Below are positions 25,551 to 39,150 of a DNA stretch of 64,000 nt, piece after piece; the stretch's first letter is position 1; the number at the start of each line of letters is the position of its first letter. A model generated the notes under the pieces. That model was not told where the DNA came from. It saw nothing but the letters and a program-made list of their open reading frames with translations, and ran no database searches. The position numbers were made by a program, and so were the translations under genes. This DNA is from Symbiodinium sp. CCMP2592. Lineage: Eukaryota > Sar > Dinophyceae > Suessiales > Symbiodiniaceae. Location: NCBI GenBank assembly GCA_905221615.1, contig CAJNDT010002924.1, positions 641,965 to 705,964 on the forward strand, in the 5' to 3' direction.

Positions 25551-28500
25551 ATGAGTTTGATGAAAGGCAACCAGTGGCTGCTCACCAACGCCCATGTCGT
25601 CCGTCATGCTGCGGTGGTGCAAGTGCGCAAACGCGGAGACCACCAGAAGTTCATTGCAACTGTGCTTCTCGGCACTTTGTTCACAAGTAGCTGTTGAAGG
25701 CAATGTTGCAACAGGGCCTCAGTTTGAAACGACCCCCCCTCACCCGCAGCAACCAAGGCTTTGCGTTGGTTTAGACTGTGACCTGGCAGTGCTGTCGCCC
25801 AGCTGCATACAGCTCCAGCATTACGTGCAGCGCACCCTGGAATTGTGCAGGTTTCATCAGTTTTCACCTTCCTGAAGTGGGAGTTTCCGAAAATTAGGGG
25901 GTACCTTATTTTGGGGTCCTTATAACAAGGATCCTACCATGTAGACTACTATATTAGGGCCCCCCCTCTTTTCGGAAACTCCCCAAGGGCCCATTGGGTC
26001 CCAAACCCATCGGCGAAGGAGAGAAAGTTGTGATCTGTTGTGTAGGGTTCCTTAAAGGGTCCCCCGAAGTAAGTTGGGCGCCGGTGATATCGCGAAGCAA
26101 TGCCGACCCCTTTGTCATCCCAAAGCCGTATCATTTCGAAGGTTTTTACTAATGTAGCAAGCTGCTTTGTCGCGATTGTTGTTGTCAGTGCAACTGTAGT
26201 GCATGTATGCACTCATGTTGTAGTCTGACTGCGCGAGTGGAGTCTAAGGACTGTCAGCAGTGCCAAATTCTGGGAAGGCCTCCCTCGTGTGGTGTTGACG
26301 CTTGGCCGCGGCGAGATACAATGTGCCCCACAAAGGGCAAGAGTGGAAAACCTAAGCCCCGAACTGTGGCATCCGTTTTGGATGACCTTGCGGCTCGGAT
26401 CCGTCCAAAAAAAAACAGGTTAACTAATGAACACGGCTACAATTATGGGTTTCGGCATGCCCCGAAGGCCCGCGACAATCCTTGGGGTTTCAGCGCTTGC
26501 ACTTGTGCAACACGCCCTGCAACCTCCGCACCCGAATCGAGAGACCTCGTGCGTACATACAGAAGTCTTCATCGGAATCTCGAAGCACCCGGGCCAGAGC
26601 CGCAGAGCTGCAAACTGGTCCTTTGAGGAGCGTTGAGCTGCCAAAGCTGCAGGATGAGGCCCAGGGCAATCGGTAGCTCGGTAGCTTGTGACGGTCATGG
26701 GAGCAAGGGCAGAACATGGGCCTTAATAATGAGAATAGGGTTTTGGAGCCCATTATACTTTAGTTATAATAAGGAACCCCCAAAATATTTTAGACATTTA
26801 ATAAGGCTTGTACAGTGGCCTACTGCGGCTCAGTAGTTGCACCATTCATCCTACTCACGAGCCTGCAGGTGACCGTGGTTGGCTACCCTATCGGTGGAGA
26901 CAATGCTTGCGTTACTGTGGGCGTCGTCAGTAGAATTGACATGCAGAGATACAACGTTCCCCGGCTGCTCTGCATGAGGAAGTCCGAAATCCTCAAAGCA
27001 AGAACTGCAAAGGAGCCTTGCAAACTCTTTGCTTAACCCACACTCAAGACGGTAAAAATCTGCCCTCACCACTAGGCCGTTTTCGGCAAGCCTCTGATGT
27101 CATGCCGGTTGTTTCAGCAGACTTGACCGAAAGCCTTCATGAAGCCCTGTCTAGATATCAGGTGATGGAAGCAACAGATTTTAAGCCGTTATGGGAGCCA
27201 AGTGACCCGAAACCAAGAAAGCCTGAACTCAGCACGTAGCCTTATGCTGCTCTAAACCCGAAATACTCCTTAAATCGTACTGTCAAGGCCCCCCTAGTTT
27301 GAGGTACAGTCCTCGAGGAAGGGGTATTGGGCTTTGTATACCCATGCCTGTCTAACTCAGGTCTGTTGGAGTCGAAGTTTACTCGCTATTCAGATTGATG
27401 CGGCCATCAATCCGGGGAATAGCGGGGGTCCCTGCTTTCACGAGGACTGCGAAGGCTTTTCGGGTTTACTTCGAAGGGTTCAAGGGCAGGAGATATCAAT
27501 GACTGCGACCGAGCAAGTGCTGTCTTGGAAACCTAGACCTGCTAAACCCTACTTTTAGTAGGTTCTTGTTATAAAACCCTAACATGGGATTTATAGGGAC
27601 CCTACAAAAAGTGGATTCTGGTAGGTTAAGGAACGGGATAGACAAAGTCTTCACGAGCTAAGCTGTAATAGGACGCACGCAGGGTTCGCAGACTTCCCGC
27701 CTTACGGTGGTCCTCACAGGTTGCCATGATCAAGAGGCCACAAGCTCAAGTATCTGGGAACCGATAGTGCCAGACTTCCGGCGGATGTTCTTAGAACGGT
27801 AATTTGGGGTTTAGGGCTTAGGGCTTTTCTTATCTCAACGATGCTGCAATGCTGACCTTCATGACAGCCATGGCAAGGTCCTCTCGCAGCGTGAGACATG
27901 TAGCAGTGATAGCAAATTTGCCACAGTAGGCTATTACTACTTGTTCGCGCAATGAAGCACACCCCCGATCGATGTGATGTGCAGCAGTAGAAGTAGAAGC
28001 AGTACACGGGATCCCTCCAACATTAGACCCTTAGCCATTGAATAGCAGGAGCCAAATCCCGCCCCGATCTTCCCACCGAAAGACTGGCAGGAGAGCGGCT
28101 CTGTGGAATGCATCGGCGTTGCCTTTCAGGTGGGATTCAGTATTGTTGATCCGACACCTAGTCTTAAGGCACGTAAATGCAGGATCCCTATTCAGCATAG
28201 CGTTAGCGGCTAATTTGGTCAAGGGTCTACTGCAGTATCTTGAAGCCTACGACCACAAGGTCACGGCTGCATTCGTGTGTTTCTTTCGCAATGTTGGCAG
28301 AAGTAGTGGAGGGTATGGAAGGGAAATCATTAAATCGGTGAGCTTCATTCCTTTACTTGGGATGCCTCATTCCTCGTGCCCCGCACCTTTGTGAGCTTTG
28401 TGCTGCCGGAACCCGTTTTAAATTCCGAAAGCCTGAGTACCTTGTTGACGTTGGGGTGGTCGTGGGGATGTTGCTGTTGTTGTGACTATATAGGCCCCAG

Positions 28501-31500
28501 GCATATCACAATGCGAACCCTGCTCTTATCCTCTTCTGGTGATGACATGTACCCGCATGATGGACATCCATAGCCCAAAGCCCTCAAGCATCAGCAGCTG
28601 CAAGCCGTCAGGTTTTGATAGTGGCTGATACTTGTAGCGGCGGAGTATAGTATGCCCTGGGTTTCGTCTGGCATCCACATGGGGTCTTGTGCCTTAGCAG
28701 TCCTTACAATCAAGATCCAACTCCCATCGGTCGACACAGTACATGTTCTCCAACTGCCATCTCTCTGCGACTTCAATCGGGCATGCAGGTTCTGGGTCGC
28801 GATGATGCCGAAAACATTGGCTACATCATCCCTTCTGAGGCCGATCTTGGTTAACTTGTAACTTTGGAACGCGCTTGGCAAGGTGGACATGGCTATGTGC
28901 TTAAATGATCTTCTGGAATCCGCCCGGAGCGGTTGTACAGCACATCTCAAGACCTCCAGATGTTGCCGCGATCGGATCTACGGTACGATGTTTGTCTGTG
29001 ATGCCCGTTCTTTGAGTTCTCCACATGGAAAGGCCCCTTTGTTAAGCATCCCGGTTTCCAGAGTGCTGTTGTGCAACTGGTCGTGTTCCAAGCGGTGCGA
29101 TAAGGCTACGCTACTGCACGCGCTCGATCGGACGGCTGAGACAAGATCCCGTTCCACCCTGTCGCTTTGGACCAGCGCTGAAACCCAAAAGTCTAAGGCT
29201 ATGAAGCTCAAGAGGTTGTGAACCGTTTCTTCGCGCCTACAGCCCTATAGGCCCTAAAGCCCTGAAGCCCGAAGTCGTTGGTAATGAAGCTCAACAGGTG
29301 GTGAACCATTTCCTAGTGGACTATGTGAAGCACAAGTCCTACACCGGCTTTGGCAGCTGCGGCTTCACTGTCCAGGCCCTCGAGAATGGGCCGAGACTTC
29401 GCAGAAACCTAAACCCTAAACATGGGTGGTTGTCAAAATTATGGTCCCTTTTTGGGGTCCTTATTATAATACGTATTAGGGTACCCAAAAAGGGACCATA
29501 ATTTGGACAACTACCCACATAGACCTCGGCTGGCTTGCCCGAGTTGCGAGAGCATGCAGCCCTGCACATGTTTGGGTTCAAGGGCTTCGGGCGTTTCAAT
29601 TTGGGTTGCGGGGTTTGCAGTGTCGGACTATCGGGTGCAGTAGGCCTTGAACGTGTGTTCAAGATGAATCCTGAACGGATCACTGCCTGGTTCGCAGCTC
29701 ATTGAGTTGGGACTCAGAAAAAAACAGGCTTGATCCTACTGCTTTGCTGTCTCTGCCCGCGAATGTTCCTTGAGCCTGTGTCTTCAGTCCGGCGTACTTT
29801 CTTTTGCGCAAAACATGCCTTTCCAACAAGGATGCGCCATGCTCTCGGCTTGAAGAATGGAGAGACGCTGAGCATTGATTTGGGAGGAATTTTGGGCGAG
29901 ACCCCCTCGGTGTGGGTTCCAGCCCTGCAGGTGGCCCTAATATGCATGCGTGTGGAATTTGGGAATGGAACTTGGATCTTCTGCTGCCGAAGTTGGAGTA
30001 CAGTCATATCTGCAGTAATTATAGTGTTGCAAATCGGCGGTCAACTCACAGCCAGGCTCGATGCTGAAAGCTTTGGTCCCTGAACCGTTTGGCTTACAGT
30101 TGTAAGGCAGAATCGCTGAGGAAGAAGAAGGTGGCATGAGGAGGAGGATGCCGATGGTGTCAGCTATGGTAACGGTTACGAACGGTTACTATATTTTACG
30201 ACAGTATAACGTATTGTAAGATATTACAAAGAGGCACTACAATATACAATACTGGTGACGGTGAGAGTAGAGGTGGTGTCAGGGGTCCCGAGACTTCAAT
30301 GGAAGCAAGCCCCAAGGAGTGGCATCCTAGTTCGCCGAGTGGATCCGTCCTCTTCAGCTGGCAAGGCGATCCTGGCAAGAGGGTTCTACTCCTAATCCGG
30401 GCGAAGCCTACACCCACAAATACCGCAGCCGAAGCCGACAGTACTTATTGTCGGGCGTGTACCGGAAGTGGAAGCTTCCGAGACGAAAAAAGCTTTGGGC
30501 TCTGAGGGCAAGCGTTCTTCAATGCAGCCTGATGGTGGAATGTAGGGCTTACAACTTCTCTTCACGAAGCCGAACTTTCAGAATACATCAAGCCCCTAGC
30601 GAGACCCTTTCGGTTCCGTGGTAACGGTAGTCGCCGATAATACCGGGTGTGTGGGGAGTTGGACTTGCGGCAGCAGATGTGTTATGTCGACAGGGATGGC
30701 CTGTAATGACTGCGACTATCTTCTTGTAGTTGTCGCACGGCGCTGGCAACGGCTGCCCTCTACTGAGTTCCCACGTGATGTTTGGGGAGGGGGGGTGGGT
30801 ACTTGTACTTTAGTAGATAGGGGATGCCTCAGTCAGTCTGTGGTTGACTGGCAACAACGCGGCCATCACCACGAAGACCGCCACCCAGGTATCACGGCGG
30901 TGACAAAGCGCCGCCATCACGTGCCGCCGGTATCCCGTGCGCCATCACCCCATGGGCAAACCATAAGTTGACTAGATGCTTAATATTATTAATATTAGTA
31001 TTAGTATTGGTAATATTAATATTAATAATAATAATGTAGGTGCTCGTCGGACGAAGCAAGCTACAGTCCCCAGCAGGCAACTGGTCTTTCCTGCCTCCTA
31101 TCCAGCAAACCAATTCAACGAGAACACCGAAGCCTCTAATAGACTCTAATAGTAATAATACTAATGACAACAATATTAATACCAGTAACAGTAATGAGGA
31201 GAATGATACTGAAAATCTGCAATCTATGAAGGTGCTCAAGAAGGGCGACATCATCCGCAAAGTCCAGGGCCAAGACATCGGTGACGATGGGAAGGTCCCT
31301 TTCCGAGGTGCACGCAACGAGAGGACGCTGCGGTGTGAACGTATAAAATCTAATGCATAATGTATAATATATATATATATAATGTATACTATATAGAAAA
31401 TAAAAGCTCTGGTATATAATGCTTGAGAACTTATGCAATCCAGCTAGGAAGTCCAGAGCGGAGCTGCCAGTTTACAAAGCCAAACCTCCACCGCCAAAGT

Positions 31501-33613
31501 GCGAAACCCTATGCCATCGCCCACCCCAACGGACCCCTCCAAAATGGATCAAAACTCTAAAGCCAACGCCAACTCTAAAATGGCAAGGGGGTGCTTGTAT
31601 TGCCACCCATCATTTCCATTATCTGATCACTCCTCAGGGAACAGGCAGTTACCCTAAGCCCGACATGTTGTTTCTATAAACCTCGGGCCCAAAATCCAAA
31701 TAATATGCATGGAAGCCCTGTTGGGATTGTCATGGCCGCCATATTCCCGTAGTAGAGACCCTATTGTGACCACCAAGGCCCCGCCACTGCCCTTATCTGC
31801 TCTCGTGGGTGGGCCTGATCACAGCTTCTGATTTCGATGTACGATACTATACTATAGCGAGGTATCTTCTAACCACAATATACCCAATAAGATGCACTAT
31901 ATGTATGCTATAACATAGGTATACGCCATGAACTGGCCTTAGTTAGCTCTCCAGGATTGATTTCCACTACCTCATCTCAAAGCTCTTCATCGGTGACACC
32001 TGCAGTTTCCAGGTGCTGAGGGACAAGCACCTGCTCCTCGGCGATCCCAGTGGCTATAATGTGGTATCATCTAAAGAGAGTAGTACCGAGATAGTTAGGT
32101 AAATAGCTAAAGGAATGTCAGAATGAGAAGGACGAATAAATAATAGTGGCAAAAATCATGAAAGGAGCCATGTCATTGGCACCAGTAGCAGAAGTTCTTG
32201 GCAAACAGGAATTGAACTCATGGTAGAAGAGGTCTGTTCAGGAGCTAAGAGAGCGAAGAGGAGCGGTCCAGGTCAGATTCCATGTGTTTTGCTCTTCGGG
32301 CCTGGGCAAACAAGTGTGTGTGCTATGACCGTCCACGTCATGCCAGTCATGAATCCTTCAAAGCCCTTTGATGTCGCGTGCCTTCTGGTTTCTACGAATG
32401 ACGATCTCAGTACCGCTTCAATCACATGGGTACATGAGGATCAGCCCTGCGTGCTGGCCAAAGTTCAGAGCCCAAATAAAAGCCCTCCATCATCGAAGAA
32501 TCACCGAGAGTTCTCAGCTGGAAGACTCGATCGTGGGACGACCACATACGCCACGCAGGCCGTGAATGGAGAAGGATTTAGGAAGGATCTGGCATGCGCT
32601 TGTTTCTCAGGCGCACTCCTAGAAGGACCGGTGCATTTGGTGTTTGGGGTCATCGGGCAGAACCCGGTGAAGCCCTTTGAAATACCCTACTAGTAAGCCT
32701 TCCACCCTGCCATCACACTAAAAACGCGAGTACTTGCAGTACCAATAATAAGAAAATAGTCAATAGCAACAAGAACAGTAGCTATAGTTTACTATCCTGA
32801 CTAAACTTAGCAACAAGAACCATAGCTATAATTTACTATACTGACTAAACTCATACTGAAAAAAGGCCCAAAATTATCCAAGGCTGGAGCTTCGCATGAA
32901 GCTCTCGGCCGTCCGCCCCTTGGTTCTCCATGACCCGCCAGATCCCCCGAAGTACTTCGTGGTGGGGGGCCTCGTCTTCGTGCCCTTGTCCGAGCCCTTC
33001 TTGATGGATGATTTCGGCCTCTTGGAGCGGAATTTTTCGGTGGTTTTGGGGTGTTGTGCAGCTAAATTAGTAGCCGTTCCCTGGAACGGCTTAAGGATGC
33101 TGCCTCCCTGGCATCATTGTACCCACCACAACTGTCATGCTCTTGGCCAGCATGTGACAGTAAATGCTGTGAGTATTTTCTTGTGGTTACGCCATCACAC
33201 CCATCATTGCAGCCACACTGTTGCATGGTTAGCCTGGTTACAGACTTTCGCATTGGGGCAAGTTCATTCGGCACGACAGTGGCATTTGCTTGTTTCAGCA
33301 ATATCTTGTTCGTTCTCAGTTCTGAGTGTTACTTCTTAGCTCTGGCATGGGTGTTGTGACAGCGCGACCATGAATATCCATACTCATAGCATTAGTAAAG
33401 ACAGCAGTTCCAAGATCACCAGCAACAGCATCAGTACCGAAAGGAATAGCATTTACAACAGCTACAACAGTCCAGAAGCTACTGATGCTGCTGCCTCTGT
33501 CGCAGCTGCCACTGCTGCTGCGCCTGCTGCTGAAAGGCATATGTTTGGCGAGCGCCACAAGGAATGTTACCTACGACGACTGCTGCTACGGCTACTACTG
33601 CTCCGGCTAGTGC

Positions 33614-33656
<43 letters not shown>

Positions 33657-35370
33657 CCCAGGCAGAAGAGCGGGAGAGAGAGAGAGAGAGAGAGATGGGT
33701 CCAATTCGAAGGTGCCGACTTTCACAAGCAAGCGCCGATTGGGATGATCCTTGCCTTGACATGCGTAATCTGTTGGTTGCATGCGACACACGAGCAGCGG
33801 CCATAGTCAGCCCAAGCTGCCTTCGTGCTGCCTGTGCTTACCTTCGCAATAGAACCTGCGAACGACCACCAGTCATGACGGGGAATTGTGGTGTAAGTTC
33901 ATAAGTACTTCTGCAGGCCACTGGCGCAGATATATGCCAAACCAGGGCTCTCTTAGCCTTGTTGTTATTTTGCTACCCGGTCACTCTGCAGTTTGGCACT
34001 CCGTGCCCGAGCACAGCGGGTCAAAAGTCATGTCCATTGCTCTGCAGCCTTGGAGAGCAGAGGATCTATCACTGGGCCGAGGGCATGCGCCAGTTTGCTG
34101 ACCACGAGACCCTTGCCTAGGTTGAGTTGGAACCTAGCTCGTTGGAGGGCTTCTTTTGAAGGGTGGCTGATGATGCAAGCTGTGCGGTTACAAAAACAAC
34201 TTAAAGGTTTTGGGTTGAGCTTCGTAGGGTCAGGCTCCATGCATCTTTAGAAATACTCACTTCAAGGGAATCTCAATTTCAAGTCCCAGCTCTCGTAGGC
34301 ATTAGGCATCGAAGAGCAAAGGATCATCGTGCTGTCGCAAGTTCTGGCATCGCCTCTCACCGTCGGCTTCACGGAAACTTTGGCCGCAGTATGCGTTTGC
34401 AGACGCTTTGGGGTAAAATCCTGCACCTGTCTTCTCGTAAAGCCGTAGACCCCCAAGGCCCTGAAGTCTTCCATTGCCTTCGGTTGAAGGTTTTGGGTTC
34501 GAGTTTAAGGTTTAGGGTTTTGGGCTTGGGACATTCCTCATGTACTTGGTCCGAATGTGAAGGTACGAACGACCGGAGCGGCAAGAACCCCCTGGCGTTT
34601 TAATTCACCAGGGATCGGTGTGACGGAGCCAGAGCCTTGGTGTTCAGGATTTCTACAACGTCACACTTCTGAAGTTCAACGGCCAGCAGCCCAAAAACCT
34701 GGAGAACCTGATCAACCTTGTGAAAGCCTCCAAGGCAGGATCATACCGTTCTATACTCTTCTATATTGTACACTATACAGCTTGTGCACACGATCTCTAA
34801 CATCGTATACCTTAATATAAAGATGCAGTGAATTCAGAATTACATGCAAGAGTATGAGACGATATGAGTCGAAGCATGCGACAAGTAATATCGATCTCAC
34901 TATCACAAGGAAGAATACTATAGCGTGCTAACTGAGAGACGGAAGACTTCTTCCAGGTGTTCATGACTAGGTTTCCGCGCAAGATTGGACTTGATGTTTT
35001 CCAAGACTCTCTGAGACCTCGCCCCCCAAATCGGGTACTCCTTTGTGCATAGTCTGGGACGCACAGGAATTGGAAATTTCCGAAGAGTGGAAGCCGAGCT
35101 TCAGTCAGGATGAGTACCTGACCTTCGAGATAGAGCGGAACAACTCCATCATCCTTCCCAGGACAGGGTTTGGGGTTTAGGGTCCCTCATTATCTTCCAT
35201 CCACGGAATTTGTTGCGGGTTTATGTCAGTTTATGTGGGGTCTGGGCTCTGCTCAGGGTTTCGGGAGCACCTCCACCATCCTCCCGAGGAAGGAGGCGCT
35301 GAAGCAGACGGCCAACATCCTGAAAGAAGCCCTGCTGCGATTCAGAAGACATGGGAGTTTCCGAAAATAG
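25551..35370 (+). CDS. Deg9-like (DegP/HtrA family) serine protease, at least 16 exons
   Basis: A trypsin-fold serine protease of the Deg9 subgroup with PDZ-like C-terminal parts, probably in protein quality control. Exons: about 25551-25663 (LLTNAHVV, catalytic His), 25758-~25801 (VGLDCDLAVL, catalytic Asp), 26869-26955 (VTVVGYPIGGD), 27361-27444 (INPGNSGGPCF, catalytic Ser), 28091-28129, 28789-28839 (DDAENIGYIIPSE), 29298-29392 (HKSYTGFGSCGF), 29831-~29870 (MRHALGL), 31232-31323 (VLKKGDIIRKV), 31955-32032 (FHYLISKLFIGD), 32883-33002 (PPKYFVVGGLVF), 34148-34206, 34306-34373 (IIVLSQVLAS), 34648-34734 (LLKFNGQQPKNLENL), 35109-35161 (DEYLTF), 35289-35370. Phases agree wherever both borders are fixed. 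The N-terminus, a short piece before VTVVGYP (perhaps 25851-25876) and the piece between exons 8 and 9 remain unplaced. The stop lies inside a MITE-like element, so the true C-terminus may differ. Confidence 0.9.
25879..25984. mobile_element. MITE-like element, family A (copy 6), abutting a possible donor
   Basis: Full-length: GGGAGTTTCCGAAAATTAGG on the left, TTTTCGGAAACTCCCC on the right, core GGTCCTTATAACAAGGATCC. Flanks AAGT and AAGG form an imperfect target duplication. The GT just before it is the likely donor of a small protease exon (about 25851-25876). Confidence 0.8.
29425..29516. mobile_element. MITE-like element, family B (copy 2, with target duplication)
   Basis: Left end GGGTGGTTGTCAAAATTATG, right end the near-exact complement. 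The core is GGTCCCTTTTTGGGGTCC with a matching inverted half. ACAT flanks both sides. It lies in the protease intron after exon 29298-29392. The core shares GGGGTCCTTATTATAA with family A, suggesting common descent. Confidence 0.85.
31365..31400. repeat. (AT)n tract in protease intron
   Basis: A TATATATATA run with flanking AT-rich sequence. Confidence 0.8.
32765..32852. repeat. Two-copy 44-base tandem repeat in protease intron
   Basis: Two adjacent 44-base units starting AGCAACAAGAAC and ending ACTAAACT, about 90 percent alike, inside the intron between exons 31955-32032 and 32883-33002. Confidence 0.85.
33619..33696. repeat. (GA)n microsatellites in protease intron
   Basis: Two GA runs of about 34 and 25 bases separated by a short unique spacer, within the 1.1-kb intron 33003-34147. 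Confidence 0.9.
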
Positions 35371-35437
35371 GGATACCTTACTTTGGGGTCCTTATAGTAA
35401 GGATCCTGCTATTCAGGGTACTATATTAGGGCCCCCA
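35354..35437. mobile_element. MITE-like element, family A (copy 7), truncated
   Basis: Left end GGGAGTTTCCGAAAATAGGG and core GGTCCTTATAGTAAGGATCC are intact. The right inverted repeat is missing, yet ACAT flanks both sides. The left end contains the TAG that closes the protease reading frame. Confidence 0.75.
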
Positions 35438-36466
35438 CATGATGTTACACACCTTGAAGTGTGCCACCGGAGTCCTCAAGAGGCCAAATTTCGGGTTTCG
35501 GGGTCTCGCCTGGGCAACTTGCATTGCGCCACGATTCGTGAGACGTTCTTGGTTTGATCGTTTTTCGGGGCACCCGGCAGTTCGAAGAGGCCTGGATGCA
35601 AAAAGGGTTTAGGGCTTGAAACGGAGGGTCCGAGGCAGCGTCCGAATCCGAACAGGCCCCTTTAGGAATTGGGATGCGAAGGCAGGAAGATGTGCCGGTA
35701 TCGCGTTTAGGGTTGGGGGGTGGGTCTACCGGAATCTTATGCTATAGCTAGGAACAAGGACCCCCAAAAGAGCATTGGCAGTTATTTATCATCGCACTTG
35801 CCCGTTCGGCTATGCCGCAACCTTGATCAGGAACAAAATGTCTCGCTCCTGAGGGCAACTTTGAGCCTTGGGTGTAGGGTTTATGGCCATAACTTCCGTG
35901 CCTCTTTTTCGGATGCTTGTGTATTGGGGAACCTTTGGGGCTTGGGGCCGCGCCAAGGAGAACATGATTCCCCACGACCGCTCTGCACCTTCCTTGCATT
36001 CAGACAGACCTGTGCGATTGCTTCTAAAATATTCTCTGCTGCATGCTGCTCCAAAGAACTTGGTAAGTAGGGGGTGTAATCCGGACATCCAGCGATTTGT
36101 TGTATGCAATATGCCCAGGTCCACTACAGGCGCAGCTAGGTGGACATCTGCTCGGACGACACGAGAAGCTGTCTGAGTTCAGCATCCCAAGGTGACCTGT
36201 GAAGGCCAACTGAAGCGGGGACACCAAGAAAGAAGGCCACTCGAGGCCTTGCGGCGCGAGGTGGAGAAAAAGGGGTTGCACAAGAGCAAGGAGCACAGCC
36301 AGCTGTAATGATGCCGCAGAGGTGGAAATCCTTGTTGTGAGCTGATTATAGTGAACCTCAGAAAGTTGGAACATGGTTTTAGGATGATCGGTGCTGGGGT
36401 CCCCTATATACTTGACCTTAAGGGCACTCCGATAATGATGTTCCAACTTTCTGGCTTCTACTGCAG
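35438..36466. other. Stretch without supported genes
   Basis: Open frames of 70-116 codons exist on both strands, but they overlap each other and show no recognisable protein. A CCCCCAAAA-type element fragment lies at about 35740-35790. Confidence 0.45.
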
Positions 36467-36618
36467 TTTGAAGTGCATGAGGCCGTGGCCACTGCAAGTC
36501 AGCTGGACGAGAAGAGGTTGGTCTCCAGCGGAGCCTGGCCCGCAGCCCCAGGCCCCCCATGAACGAGGAATGACGAGGAGGAGATGGTCATCCTGAGCCC
36601 GAACCGAAACTCTGTGAC
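36467..36618 (+). CDS. Two candidate exons, unidentified gene
   Basis: About 36467-36508 reads FEVHEAVATASQLDEK up to a GT donor. 36572-36618 follows an AG|G acceptor and reads EEMVILSPNRNSVT to a GT donor. Both are short, charged and coding-like. A further open segment at about 37568-37650 (KLTHVKKHRQPSDEIENVHA) may belong to the same gene. No family is recognised. Confidence 0.3.
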
Positions 36619-36989
36619 GGGTGAGAAAAAAGGCAACTCAAAAGGAAAGAAGTGTACATTTTCAATATTTCCAACACCCCCCCAAAGCTTGAAATGCTGA
36701 TGCTTTCGCTATCTTTCGCTCGCATCAAGCTTTGCAGCTCCAAGGACCGGACTCTTACCAAGAGCCCCTCGGCGGCTGTCCAGAGTCCTTGGAGTTCCGG
36801 GTGTCTACGAGACTTTGGGGCGCGTCGGCCCAGAAACATCCAGAAACCCTGTGGGCTTTTGACAACGGTGCAGAGCACCACTCAGGCGACGTGGATGCCA
36901 GCGATGCATCTTGCCACCATCGGATCCTAAGCGTCACTTGCCTACACTCAGCGTTAGCCGCGGGAATCTTCCGGGTCTTGTAAGGGCCG

Positions 36990-37560
36990 AAATGACAGCA
37001 GTCCCATGTGACTGAGTACCAGCTGCATGGCATCACAAGCAGCAATACAAGTAAATTGTGAGAAGCCTCAGTGGTGGTGGTTGCGGTGGTGCCTCTGGCT
37101 GTGGTGGCTGTGGCAGTAGCTACAATAGAGCAGCAGCAGTAGGAGCAGGCAGGAGCAGGAGCAGTCCCAGCCCCACTCCCAGTCAGAGTAAGAGTAGTTG
37201 CAGGAGCCGTCACAATGGTAGTTCTAGTAGTGGTGGTAGGAAGAGTAGTGTACTGTAGCAGCAGAAGCAGAAGCAGTTGTCGTAGTAGTCGTCGTAATCG
37301 TAGTCGTATTTGCCCTCCAGCGCTACCACCGCCACGTGGACGACGCTGCTACTAGTGTTCCTATTACTTTACAGTACTTCTGCGGCTGCTGCTTCTGATA
37401 TACAGCTGCTGCCGCTGCCGCCTGATGCCGCTGCACGACAACGAGACGATCAGTACCACTACCTCCGCGACAACTAGCACCATCACCACGACTACCGCCA
37501 CTGCTTGCTCCAGCTATACTGCTGCTCTCGCTGCTACTACCGCTGTTGCTACACCTTGTG
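36990..37560. repeat. Degenerate trinucleotide repeat field
   Basis: Built mostly of GTG, GCA, GTA and CAC triplets in changing phases. It gives spurious Ser/Gly-rich frames. Confidence 0.6.
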
Positions 37561-39150
37561 CTGGCATACTGGCAAGCTCACCCATGTGAAGAAGCATAGG
37601 CAGCCCTCCGACGAAATCGAGAACGTTCATGCCTTTCACGACAGCAGAGCATTTTTATGAGTGTCTCAGGGTTACGGTGAAACCTACAACCTGCGAATTT
37701 CTCAAGGGGAACGTAGTTGCACGATTCTTTGTATTCGGCAACCATTGCATGGGTCGTAGATAGGTCTCGTCATGATGTTCTCTTGCAGTCTTTGCAGATC
37801 TACACCAGCGTCGTTCCGGGGGTTTTGAGCTCGATGTCGTTCTGATCTTGCGGAGAGAGTTCGTCAGCTTCCAGTCTTCCGTCCGGGGTTCTGAAATACA
37901 ACACCCACCAGTAGTCGAAGCAAGCAAAACCTCCGAAGCCCCACCCATGCAGGCATGGCCTGGGATTTGATGGGAATGGCAGCTTGGCTTCGGAGCGAGA
38001 AACGATCCGCAGCATCTGAGTGGTGTCAACAGGAAGAACATTGACATGAACTCTCGGGCTTGGAGAGGTTCGTCGGAATCAGACCGGAGGTGAAGCAATT
38101 CTCGGGGTCTGTGGTGTGGAGTGTCTAGGAGATTTCACAGGCCCTTTCTTGCAAGCTCAGTCGTCCCGGGCTCCGTGCCGAGGTGCTGCTCCTATACGCC
38201 CGTGCCTGAGGGAGGGCTGGATGGGTGGGTGGGATGAGTGGGACATTTGCGGCCTCGTTGAAGATTCTCCACAACCCTAGCTGCGAGTCAGTGTAAGCTG
38301 CGGTCACGGCCATCCCCATCGGTTTCTGTGACAAAAGTCGACTGAGGATATGATTGCGATACCCATCTCTGCTTTCGACCCCGGCTCCAGTCTGCCTTGG
38401 CCCAAGGAGCTATATTCACCGCTGCAAAGACAGAGAGTCGTTTGGGCTCCGCTACTTAGTTTGGCAATCTTGGCAGGTTTACCGACATTATGGAATGGAC
38501 GACGCAGATATTCTGGACTTTCGACATCCTCATGCCACGGCCTGAGCTGAGAGCAGCAGCCCAATTGCCTGCCCTGCGTGCGCCAGTTACAAAAGCAGGT
38601 CCCTTATCACCGGATACGTCTCCAAGGGGCAGATCGCACCTGAGACGCACTCAAAAGCAGCCAAAGCTAGCAATCGCAACATGGAGATGCACTTGAGCAG
38701 ATGACAATGGAGAAGTTCGTGAAGGACCAAAGATCTTTTTCCCGGGGATTTCACGCGGACCGGCCGTCTTCCACGTAGGATCGTAGGAGAGCTGGTTCCG
38801 ATTAAGAGGTCGCTTCGTACGTCGACTGGAGAAGCCGGAGAAATTACAGAAAAGAAATCACATGTACTAACATCCTCATGCGTATAATCATGATGATAAC
38901 CACCCTCCTACGTTGTGCTGAATATCTTTCTGATTCTAGAGAAAAAGCCTTCCCTCCAAGCCCTGGTCTAGACCGTCAGGCCTACTTTTTGCCCCTTTGT
39001 CTGAGATTCAGGGGTATCTCTGAGTTCGTTGGGACACCGGTCCCAGGTGATGTCACCGTTTCCTATTTTCATCCACTATCTGAGCCTCGGCCGCACCCGC
39101 CTTCAGGGGCTCGCTCTTTACTGTAGCCTTTGGGGTTCAGGGCTTACTAC

